From Exiguobacterium undae DSM 14481 (GTDB taxonomy: Bacteria; Bacillota; Bacilli; Exiguobacteriales; Exiguobacteriaceae): a DNA stretch of 64,000 nt. The stretch covers positions 715,957 through 779,956 of the forward strand of contig NZ_KK211187.1 of the NCBI RefSeq assembly GCF_000620805.1, given 5' to 3'. Made by a program: the position numbers and the translations under genes. A model generated the notes under the pieces. That model was not told the origin of the DNA. It saw nothing but the letters and a program-made list of their open reading frames with translations, and did not search any database. This document shows positions 1 to 6,512 of the stretch, in pieces (the stretch's first letter is position 1; each line of letters begins with the position of its first letter).

Positions 1-58
1 TGGCGTCCGGGACAGTGAACTCGGCGGCGCCTGTTTTTATGTCCGATTCAAAGAATAA
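1..58 (+). CDS. C-terminal end of a truncated unknown gene
   Basis: An open frame runs in from the window edge (first full codon at position 2) and stops at TAA 56-58. The visible tail reads GVRDSELGGACFYVRFKE. The codons look like those of neighbouring genes, and a hairpin follows directly. It is too short to assign a family; it could also be a chance open frame. Confidence 0.45.
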   Translation, partial: GVRDSELGGACFYVRFKE

Positions 59-98
59 AAAATGTCCCGCTCCTCATGCTTGATGAAGGGCGGGACAT
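55..98 (-). terminator. Rho-independent terminator of the 104-607 gene
   Basis: ATGTCCCGC (62-70) pairs with GCGGGACAT (90-98). Read on the minus strand the hairpin is followed by a T-rich run (plus-strand 55-61 is mostly A), so it ends the leftward gene. It may also serve the truncated gene arriving from the left, although that side lacks a T run. Confidence 0.75.
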
Positions 99-103
99 CG
101 TGT

Positions 104-607
104 TCATTCAGAATCGTTTGCTTGGACGAGGCTTGGTTTGACGAGTGTATAAAATTCATCACTCATCCCGACGCGGCTGCCCATCTGGCAAGCCAGTTCA
201 AGTGTTTCTTGGTAGAATTTCGCGACCAGGTTATGGTTTTTGATGTGCATGTCCTTCATCGCTTTTTCAACACCGAGGACAACTTTCGCGATTTGATCAT
301 CGGCATCATTTCGGACAGGAACGACGTTTTCCGGAAGATCAACTTCTTTATCGTGTCCGTTAAAGCGGAACGACGCCCCGAATCCAAGGTGCTCGAGGAA
401 GAAATGCGGTAACAATTTCCCGGCGAAGAACTGGTGCCACTCTGATTCTTTCATCGTGTCCATGTCACGTTTGAATGATGTCGTCGCGAGTGCGTAGCGG
501 TCATGTGTATCTTTCATGAACTTCTCGAGGATTGGCACCTGCATCGCAAACGAATTCTTCAGCAGATTATCGAGCTGTTCTTGCGTTAATTGTTCTTGTT
601 CAGCCAT
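104..607 (-). CDS. Conserved-looking hypothetical protein, 167 aa
   Basis: Family not recognised. The protein is soluble, rich in helix-forming and charged residues (starts MAEQEQLTQEQLDNLL), with no signal peptide or membrane segment and no obvious catalytic motif. The ATG at 607 is chosen over a longer frame to 667 because a GGGGT ribosome site sits about 9 nt upstream and because the promoter described at 639-667 would start transcription near 632, inside the longer frame. It is monocistronic: own promoter and own terminator. Confidence 0.7.
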   Translation of the reverse strand: MAEQEQLTQEQLDNLLKNSFAMQVPILEKFMKDTHDRYALATTSFKRDMDTMKESEWHQFFAGKLLPHFFLEHLGFGASFRFNGHDKEVDLPENVVPVRNDADDQIAKVVLGVEKAMKDMHIKNHNLVAKFYQETLELACQMGSRVGMSDEFYTLVKPSLVQANDSE

Positions 608-638
608 CAGTTTAACCCCATTTCGTTTCGTTAGTTCT

Positions 639-667
639 ATCGTAAGAAATTTAGACAATTCCGTCAA
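639..667 (-). promoter_or_regulatory. Sigma-A promoter for the 104-607 gene
   Basis: On the minus strand TTGACG (plus 662-667), a 17-nt spacer, then TACGAT (plus 639-644). Transcription would begin about 25 nt before the ATG at 607. Confidence 0.65.
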
Positions 668-744
668 ATCTTTTTCAAGAATAGAGTTTACCTATTTCAC
701 AAAAGGGAATTCTTCTACTATCGAAGAGTTGAGGGGGAGTTAGC

Positions 745-1227
745 ATGAAACGAGTAGCAATGACAGGGGTATTAATCGGAGCATGTCTAATTCCAGTGAC
801 AGCTTTCGGTGCAAGTGACGTGACGTACAAAACAGGAACGATTCAAAATAAAGAGTTCGGTTATTCCGTCAAGGCGACGAAGGCGTTGCAAACGGCCATC
901 AAGCAGGATAAAGTCGAGCTCGTCAAAAACAAAACCGTGAAGTCGAAATACGGCACCGTGACACGCAGCGGAACGTTTTCGCTTTATTATAAGGTAAAGG
1001 GGAAAGATCAGTTGCTCGTCAACTTGAACTTTGAACCGAAGAAATTATCGAAAAAACAATTTGAGAAACAAGTCGGATACGGCACGTATCTCGGTACAAA
1101 AGGCAACAAAACGTATTATTACGTCCAGCCGACCGAAGCCGTCAAAGGGGCAGTCGGTAAAGCGAAAATTGCCAACTTGATCACAAGTGACGTTCCGGCG
1201 ATGATGAAGACATTTAAATTAAAATGA
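745..1227 (+). CDS. Small secreted protein, 160 aa, unknown function
   Basis: The N-terminus has a basic start, a hydrophobic core and a likely signal peptidase site after TAFGA, about residue 23, so the protein is probably exported. The mature part is lysine-rich with alternating beta-type residues and no cysteines. A strong GAGGGGGAG ribosome site precedes the ATG. I do not recognise the family. A hairpin terminator follows, so it looks monocistronic. Confidence 0.7.
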   Translation: MKRVAMTGVLIGACLIPVTAFGASDVTYKTGTIQNKEFGYSVKATKALQTAIKQDKVELVKNKTVKSKYGTVTRSGTFSLYYKVKGKDQLLVNLNFEPKKLSKKQFEKQVGYGTYLGTKGNKTYYYVQPTEAVKGAVGKAKIANLITSDVPAMMKTFKLK

Positions 1228-1237
1228 GAAAACTGCA

Positions 1238-1268
1238 AGGAGCACCAGCTTTTGCTAGTGCTTCTTTT
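1238..1268 (+). terminator. Terminator after the 745-1227 gene
   Basis: AGGAGCACCAGC pairs with GCTAGTGCTTCT (with G-U pairs) around a short loop and is followed by TTTT. Confidence 0.65.
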
Positions 1269-1304
1269 GATGGTTCGATATAGTAAAGGTTGAGGTGAAG
1301 TGAA

Positions 1305-2135
1305 ATGGAATGGACAGTATCAGAAGTCAAACAAACAACAGAAGTTCTACAACTTGAGAAATGTGTTAATGATCACGATGGCATTGAATTGAAAGTCGCG
1401 GCGGATTGGGTCGGACAAAACGATTTTGCCGTTTATGACGATACAAAATTGATCGGTTATCTGCAAGCCTTTGCGTACTTACCGACGGAATGGGAAATCA
1501 ATGTGTTCGTCGATCCGGATTACCGGAAACAAGGTATCTTCAAGACGCTTGTCGAAGCGGCGAAAGAAGCAGCTCGTCCGCAAGGCGTTGAAGCGTTTAC
1601 GTTCGTCATTGATGATGAAAGTAAATCAGGGCAGGCTGTCCTTGGTCAGCTCGGTGCGGAGTACCGGATGACGGAATACAATATGGTCTTGAAAAAAGCC
1701 CAGTTGTTCTTAAAAGCGGATCCGGATTTCGAACTGCGGGAAGCAACAAAGGACGATCGTCCGTTCATCGTCGAGACACTCGGTTCATCGTTCGGAAACA
1801 CAGCCGATGAAGCGGAGTCGATCTATCAGGCGATCGAGTCGGAGGATCGCATCACGTTCATCGGTGTCGCAAACGGCAAACCGGTTGGTGTCATTCGGGC
1901 GTACTTGGCGTCTGAGACACAAGCGAGCATCCATGCGTTTGCCGTTCGTCCGGAAGCGCAAGGCAACGGCTATGGGAAAAAGATGTTGAAGTTGATGGTG
2001 CAGGCAATGTTCCGCACAGGTCGGACGCAGCTTGAACTGGATGTCGAGACGGATAACGCACGGGCACTGGATCTCTATAAAGAGGCTGGATTCGTTGTTG
2101 GACGTGGTTATCAGTTCCACGTGCTCGGATTATAA
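1305..2135 (+). CDS. Tandem GNAT-family N-acetyltransferase, 276 aa
   Basis: Two GNAT-like halves are visible. The N-terminal half (about residues 10-125) has VDPDYRKQGIFKTL, a degenerate acetyl-CoA motif. The C-terminal half (about 138-276) has the full motif RPEAQGNGYGKKML, the pyrophosphate-binding Q/R-x-x-G-x-G/A signature. This fits a two-domain acetyltransferase in which the second domain is probably the active one. The substrate cannot be inferred. The ATG follows a TGAGGTGAAG ribosome site. A terminator hairpin follows the stop. Confidence 0.8.
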   Translation: MEWTVSEVKQTTEVLQLEKCVNDHDGIELKVAADWVGQNDFAVYDDTKLIGYLQAFAYLPTEWEINVFVDPDYRKQGIFKTLVEAAKEAARPQGVEAFTFVIDDESKSGQAVLGQLGAEYRMTEYNMVLKKAQLFLKADPDFELREATKDDRPFIVETLGSSFGNTADEAESIYQAIESEDRITFIGVANGKPVGVIRAYLASETQASIHAFAVRPEAQGNGYGKKMLKLMVQAMFRTGRTQLELDVETDNARALDLYKEAGFVVGRGYQFHVLGL

Positions 2136-2147
2136 TTATTTTGTCGA

Positions 2148-2171
2148 AAGTCCACGCGAGTGGGCTTTTTT
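2148..2171 (+). terminator. Terminator after the GNAT gene
   Basis: AAGTCCAC (2148-2155), GCGA loop, GTGGGCTT (2160-2167), then a T run. Confidence 0.8.
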
Positions 2172-2222
2172 GTCGAGTTCAAAGACCATAGGTCTTTCTA
2201 TTTTTTACAGAAATACGATATC

Positions 2223-2366
2223 GTTTCCGTTCGTCCGTTGGCGCGCTTTCCTCGGGCGGAACGCAAGCCGCGATCGTCCTCTTCGGACGACCGGGTCTTG
2301 CCGGTTCCTGACGGAAGGGACAAGCCCTTCCTTTTCCCGTAGGAGTCGCGCCCGGACGACGGAAAC
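2223..2366. repeat. Folded intergenic repeat, copy 1 (branched structure)
   Basis: The 2172-2502 gap holds this element. The outer stem is GTTTCCGTTCGTCCG (2223-2237) plus GGCGCG (2240-2245) against CGCGCC (2347-2352) plus CGGACGACGGAAAC (2353-2366). Next inward, TCCTCGGG pairs imperfectly with CCCGTAGGA. Inside are two arms: GGAAC-GCAAG with CTTGC-CG-GTTCC, capped by TCGTCC/GGACGA; and GGAAGGG with CCCTTCC. A shorter relative lies at 59059-59135, sharing TTTCCTC on the left and TTTTCC-(C/T)GTAGGAGTCGCG on the right. Repeats with a similar GTAGGAGTCGCG-type end are, from memory, scattered through Bacillales genomes. Small open frames across it are not credible genes. Confidence 0.7.
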
Positions 2367-2502
2367 TTTTTTGTTAGAAAACGGGTGACAAGTGGTGAAG
2401 TGAACAATAGGAAAAAACAAGTTCATATTCTAAAAGAAGTCTGAAACCTTCTCGATGTTTTGTCGTATACTAAACATATGGAAAAAAAGAGGAGGCGACG
2501 TC

Positions 2503-2895
2503 ATGGACGGTCGACAGGATTCATTACGGACGTTGAAATGGGTATCAGGTGGTTTAGAGGCAGCACTCGGTATTCCGTTGTTAGGTGGTTTGTTCATCAT
2601 GGGCACAGGCTACACGCCCCTACTGTTTATGCTTGCCTTTCATATCGTGGTCGTCGCCTTGACGGCGCGAGCCGGTCGGGTCTCAAAAGGGAATATCGTC
2701 GGAATCGTTGCGTCGACAGTCGGCGTCATTCCAGTCGTCGGGATGTTGTTGCACATGGCAGCCGCGATTACGATCTTGCTGGATGCGGCATTCGGAAACC
2801 GGATCATCACGCGGACACATGTGGAACGCGTTGAACCGATCCGTCCCCGTCCGGTCCGGAAAGAACAGGAACGCAAAGAGGATCATCCGTTTTAA
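2503..2895 (+). CDS. Small membrane protein, 130 aa
   Basis: Three hydrophobic stretches (about residues 15-35, 38-55 and 63-95) predict a small multi-pass membrane protein with a basic, proline- and arginine-rich C-terminal tail that is probably cytoplasmic. There is no recognisable domain. ATG 2503 is chosen because GGAGG lies 7 nt upstream; the upstream in-frame start lacks one. The gene ends just before the promoter of the T-box unit and is probably separate from it. Confidence 0.7.
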   Translation: MDGRQDSLRTLKWVSGGLEAALGIPLLGGLFIMGTGYTPLLFMLAFHIVVVALTARAGRVSKGNIVGIVASTVGVIPVVGMLLHMAAAITILLDAAFGNRIITRTHVERVEPIRPRPVRKEQERKEDHPF

Positions 2896-2905
2896 GCTTT
2901 TTTCG

Positions 2906-2934
2906 TTGACAGTTGAAAACAAGCCGTGTAAAGT
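2906..2934 (+). promoter_or_regulatory. Sigma-A promoter of the T-box leader
   Basis: TTGACA (2906-2911), a 17-nt spacer, TAAAGT (2929-2934). Transcription would start near 2941, just before Stem I of the T-box. Confidence 0.8.
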
Positions 2935-2940
2935 AAACAA

Positions 2941-3226
2941 CAAGTTAAGCCATATCAAACAAATCAACGACGCGGAGTAAGTACCGTCAACACTGCCGAC
3001 AAAGCGAGTCAGGAAAGGTGAGAGCCTGACGCGGTAAGCTGATTAGGGAATGGACCGCTGAGAGCCTGTTGAACGATTCAGTAGACAGGACGGTTGCCCC
3101 CGTTACCGGGCTAGCTGGTTGTTGGACCAGCGACAAGAGGAGATTTTTAATCTCAACTAGAGGTGGCACCGCGCGGATACAGGCGTCCTCTATGCATCAG
3201 CTTTTGCTGTAGCATAGAGGGCGTCT
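2941..3226 (+). promoter_or_regulatory. T-box riboswitch, probably tRNA-Trp responsive
   Basis: Stem I closes with GCGG (2972-2975) against CCGC (3055-3058) and carries the AGTA-type motif on the 5' side. The distal arm GTCAGG/CCTGAC surrounds GGTGAGAG. The 3' side of the specifier loop reads GGGAA-TGG-A, so the specifier is probably UGG (3051-3053, Trp). The T-box sequence AGAGGTGGCACCGCG lies at 3159-3173. Its TGGC bulge (3164-3167) would pair with a tRNA ending GCCA, as expected for tRNA-Trp. The competing terminator is CCTCTATGC against GCATAGAGG (about 3187-3219), with a nested CAGC/GCTG helix, then TTTTG-TTTT. The unit controls the gene at 3289. Confidence 0.9.
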
Positions 3227-3288
3227 TTTGTTTTACGTCAAGGAACGCCGAATCATCCAACGCACATTATCTTTAGGAGGAATTTTTT

Positions 3289-4803
3289 ATGAAAAAGACA
3301 TTGATCGCGGCGGCAAGCACGGCGTTCCTACTCGCAGGATGCTCGACGACGGAAACAGAAAAGGCAACACCAAACGAAAACGAAAAGAAAGTCCTGCACA
3401 CGATGGAAAGTTACGATCTCTTGTCGGTCGATCCGGCAGATGCCATCACATCCAACATCTTCAACCAAATCTATGAAGGACTGTATCGGTTTGATGCGAA
3501 CAATGAACTCGTCCCGGCAGCAGCGAAGTCGCACAGCGTGTCGGAAGATGGAAAAGTCTATACGTTTAAGCTCGATCCGAACGCAAAATGGTCAGATGGC
3601 AAGCCGGTCACAGCGGAAAACTTCCGTTATGCCTATGAACGGGTAATCGAGACGAACTCACCGTTTTCTTACTTGTTAGAACCGGTTAAAGAAACAAAAG
3701 TCATCGACGACGAGACATTACAAATTGAACTGAAACGTCCGACACCGTACTTCCTCAGCATGACGACGTTCGGCACATATATGCCGGTCCGGGAAGATAT
3801 CGTCAAAGCACAGGGAGACAAGTTCGGAACGGACCCGGAAACAAACGTCTACAACGGACCGTTCACATTCAAAAAATATCAGGCTGAGCAAGGCTATATG
3901 CTGGCGAAAAACGCGGACTACGCGGACCGGAAAAACGTCAAGATCGACGAAGTCGATGTCAAAATCATCAAGGATCCGATGCTTGCGATCAATTTGTTTG
4001 AAACAGGTGAACTTGACGTCGCGCCATTGAACTCGGAAAACGTCGTCACGTACAAAGATCAAAAAGAGTACAACACGTTCAGCGACTCGCGGATGTTCTT
4101 CATCCGGATGAATCAAAAAACAGAGGCATTACAAGATCAGAAGACACGTCAGGCGATTGACGCTGCCTACGATAAAAAAGCCTTGACGGAAACGTTGCTT
4201 GGAAACGGATCATTGCCGGCTGATTACATCGTCCCGCAAGAACTTGATCCAAAGTACGACAAGACCCGTCAAATCGAAGCGTCGTTTGACGCAACACAAG
4301 CAAAACAAGTACTCGCCGATCAAAACCTCGAATTGACGATGATCATTGAAGATGATGACGTCTCGAAAAAAATCGGGGAGTATATCCAAGGTTCACTGAA
4401 ACAACAAAACGTTGACGTAAAACTGTTGTCATTGCCGAAAAAAGAGCGGTTGGCGCGTGAAGGACGAGGGGATTACGACTTGTCACTCGCGAGCTGGGCG
4501 CCAGACTATCAGGATGCAACAACGTACTTGAACCTGTTCATGACAGGCAATCCGTTTAACATGATGGACTACTCGAACAAACAGTACGATGAACTCTTGA
4601 AACAAGCGGAAAACGAACTTGATCAAGACAAACGTCTGGAATTGTTGAGCAAAGCGGAAACGATGTTGCTCGACGATCAAGCGATTTCACCGGTCTACCA
4701 ACGGAAAAATGCCTTCCTCCAAAACACGGAAGTCAAAAACCTCGCCCGTCACAATGTCGGAACAGATATTTCGTATAAATACGTTGAGATTGACCGAAAG
4801 TAA
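3289..4803 (+). CDS. Oligopeptide-binding lipoprotein (OppA/DppE family, SBP_bac_5), 504 aa
   Basis: The N-terminus is a lipoprotein signal with lipobox LLAGC and lipidated Cys18. The rest matches the peptide ABC-transporter solute-binding family: an early stretch like SNIFNQIYEGLYRF, then the WSDGKPVTAENFRYAYERV motif that is typical of OppA/DppE proteins, over about 480 residues. No permease or ATPase gene is adjacent, so it must use a transporter encoded elsewhere. The T-box leader upstream implies induction when a tRNA, probably tRNA-Trp, is uncharged. The ligand is unknown; peptides supplying tryptophan are a reasonable guess. AGGAGG precedes the ATG. Confidence 0.9.
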   Translation: MKKTLIAAASTAFLLAGCSTTETEKATPNENEKKVLHTMESYDLLSVDPADAITSNIFNQIYEGLYRFDANNELVPAAAKSHSVSEDGKVYTFKLDPNAKWSDGKPVTAENFRYAYERVIETNSPFSYLLEPVKETKVIDDETLQIELKRPTPYFLSMTTFGTYMPVREDIVKAQGDKFGTDPETNVYNGPFTFKKYQAEQGYMLAKNADYADRKNVKIDEVDVKIIKDPMLAINLFETGELDVAPLNSENVVTYKDQKEYNTFSDSRMFFIRMNQKTEALQDQKTRQAIDAAYDKKALTETLLGNGSLPADYIVPQELDPKYDKTRQIEASFDATQAKQVLADQNLELTMIIEDDDVSKKIGEYIQGSLKQQNVDVKLLSLPKKERLAREGRGDYDLSLASWAPDYQDATTYLNLFMTGNPFNMMDYSNKQYDELLKQAENELDQDKRLELLSKAETMLLDDQAISPVYQRKNAFLQNTEVKNLARHNVGTDISYKYVEIDRK

Positions 4804-4822
4804 AGTAAAACCATCAGACATC

Positions 4823-4871
4823 TAGTCAACGCCTTTCTTCTATAAAAGGCGTTGACTAAATGTTTTTTTTT
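4823..4871 (+). terminator. Terminator of the peptide-binding protein gene
   Basis: TAGTCAACGCCTTT (4823-4836) pairs with AAAGGCGTTGACTA (4845-4858), followed by a long T run. Confidence 0.9.
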
Positions 4872-4937
4872 GTTATGTCTATTACATATGTGACAAAAAC
4901 GTGAGGCGCATGAACTGCAAAATCAGGTCAATTCTAT

Positions 4938-4964
4938 TAAAGCGTTCTCAGAAGTGACCGATAA
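4938..4964 (+). promoter_or_regulatory. Sigma-D (flagellar) type promoter of the chemoreceptor gene
   Basis: TAAA (4938-4941), a 15-nt spacer, ACCGATAA (4957-4964), one mismatch from the GCCGATAA -10 box of the motility sigma factor. It fits the chemotaxis role of the gene. Confidence 0.65.
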
Positions 4965-5005
4965 AGAAGGTGATGAGATTTGAAACAGGAAAGGGAGTTT
5001 CGAAG

Positions 5006-6289
5006 ATGAGTATGCTACGGAAAAATTTAAAGATGCGATTGTTTGTCTGGGTACTGGCGATTTCGGTCATCACAGGCGGAATTTCAGCACAGTTGACGTT
5101 GTTCTTACACCGGGGACTGGAAATTGCAGACGGTCCGTCGATTTGGTTTGGTGCCGGAATCGGCTTGATCTTATCGATCATCGGTTCATCGTTGATCCAA
5201 TTGATTCTTCGTCAACCAATTAAAGCAATTGAGAAGGCAACGGAAACAGCACGTGAAGTCGCAAACGGCAACTTTAACGTGGACTTCGAAGAAGCGAAAC
5301 GCGGCGACGAAGTGGATCAGTTGATGCATGAACTCGAAGTCATGGTCTTACATATTCGAAAACAAGCGACGCAGATGGGCAATTCAAGTGACAAACTGAC
5401 GGCGTCAGCGCAGGAAATTGCGGCGGCTGTCCAAGAAGGCAACGCGTCGGGCGAAAGCATCCGTTCAGCGATGGCAGAGCTCTCAACGAAGATGAATGAG
5501 AATGTTGATCAAGCGTATCTGTCGATGGACGCGCTCGGTGCCGTCAAACGAACGATGGATGAAGTCGCAAAAGAGATGAACGAAGCGTTGAAATCAGCGA
5601 CGGTCATGCAGACGGAAGCCGAGAACGGGAAGACACTGGCAACGGATTCAGTTGAAGCGATGCACATGATTTCAAGTAAAATGGAACAATCGGCAACACT
5701 GAACGGTCGCCTGACAGATATGACAGGTGAAATCTCACGGATTACCGATGTCATCAGTGACATCTCAGCGCAGACGAACTTACTCAGTCTGAATGCGTCG
5801 ATTGAAGCGGCACGTGCCGGAGACGCCGGACGTGGGTTTGCTGTTGTTGCAGCAGAGGTCAAGAAACTGGCAGAACAGACCGCAACGTCTGCGAAAGAAA
5901 TCACCGATCTGATTTCAGGTGTCAAACGTCTCGTCAACGATACAGCGAATGCGATGACGGATGTCCAAAAAGAAGTGGCGACCGGTGTTGGTCTCGTCGA
6001 ACAAGCCGGTTCGTCGTTTGAAGAGATTCATCAGTCGACGGAAAGTGTCTATTCGCGTGTTCAATCAGTTGATCAATTGGTCATTAAGTCGGATAAAGAA
6101 ATCGATCAAGTTGGTTTAACGACGGCGAATATCCTTGCGATGGTCGAAGAAGCATCAAAACATGCCGAGCAGGTCTTGCAAGCCTCAAGCCATCAGGCAG
6201 CTTCACTCGGTGAAGTCAACGGGGCGATGGAAGAATTAGTTGCCGTCGCAGAACAATTACAGGAAGAGACAGGCGCGACACGTCTGTAA
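5006..6289 (+). CDS. Methyl-accepting chemotaxis protein, 427 aa
   Basis: The first transmembrane helix spans about residues 10-30, an external loop of only about 15 residues follows, and a second helix lies at about 42-60. A HAMP-like linker ([23 protein letters not shown]) and a long coiled-coil signalling domain come next. Its hairpin tip contains [20 protein letters not shown] and [18 protein letters not shown], the MCP signature that contacts CheA and CheW. With almost no external domain the receptor probably senses membrane or cytoplasmic cues. ATG 5006 is preferred over upstream GTG/ATG because AGGGAG lies 8 nt before it. Confidence 0.9.
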   Translation: MSMLRKNLKMRLFVWVLAISVITGGISAQLTLFLHRGLEIADGPSIWFGAGIGLILSIIGSSLIQLILRQPIKAIEKATETAREVANGNFNVDFEEAKRGDEVDQLMHELEVMVLHIRKQATQMGNSSDKLTASAQEIAAAVQEGNASGESIRSAMAELSTKMNENVDQAYLSMDALGAVKRTMDEVAKEMNEALKSATVMQTEAENGKTLATDSVEAMHMISSKMEQSATLNGRLTDMTGEISRITDVISDISAQTNLLSLNASIEAARAGDAGRGFAVVAAEVKKLAEQTATSAKEITDLISGVKRLVNDTANAMTDVQKEVATGVGLVEQAGSSFEEIHQSTESVYSRVQSVDQLVIKSDKEIDQVGLTTANILAMVEEASKHAEQVLQASSHQAASLGEVNGAMEELVAVAEQLQEETGATRL

Positions 6290-6294
6290 ATTAG

Positions 6295-6330
6295 AAATCG
6301 CAGACGAAATCAACGTCTGCGATTTTTATT
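6295..6330 (+). terminator. Terminator of the chemoreceptor gene
   Basis: AAATCGCAGACG (6295-6306) pairs with CGTCTGCGATTT (6314-6325), then T-rich sequence. Confidence 0.85.
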
Positions 6331-6362
6331 TGAAGTTTTTTATTTTTTTTGAGAGAAACTGT

Positions 6363-6388
6363 TAAACATTTCGACGCGACGACGATAT
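6363..6388 (+). promoter_or_regulatory. Sigma-D promoter of hag
   Basis: TAAA (6363-6366), a 14-nt spacer, GACGATAT (6381-6388), close to the consensus TAAA-N15-GCCGATAT. It gives a 5' leader of about 115 nt. Confidence 0.8.
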
Positions 6389-6458
6389 ATAGAGTGGAAG
6401 CAGTCATCGACTACAACCACTGTGCTACTCTTGGGCCGGCCAGGGGGCACATCTCGGA

Positions 6459-6503
6459 GAAGATGGATCTTCAAAGAGACAAAAAAATTATTCCTATGGA
6501 GGG
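6459..6503 (+). promoter_or_regulatory. hag leader with two ATGGA motifs, possible CsrA sites
   Basis: A small hairpin, GAAGA-TGGA-TCTTC (6459-6472), presents GGA in its loop. A second ATGGA (6496-6500) overlaps the Shine-Dalgarno sequence GGAGGG. In B. subtilis the hag leader carries two CsrA sites with this arrangement, one in a hairpin and one over the ribosome site. csrA and fliW are not in the window, so this is inference from motif and position. Confidence 0.45.
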
Positions 6504-6512
6504 AAACTTAAA

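Noticed and set aside
2160-2426. Several 60-118 aa open frames on both strands over the gap after the GNAT gene
   Set aside because: They lie in the folded repeat, are arginine/serine-rich in an unnatural way and lack start signals.
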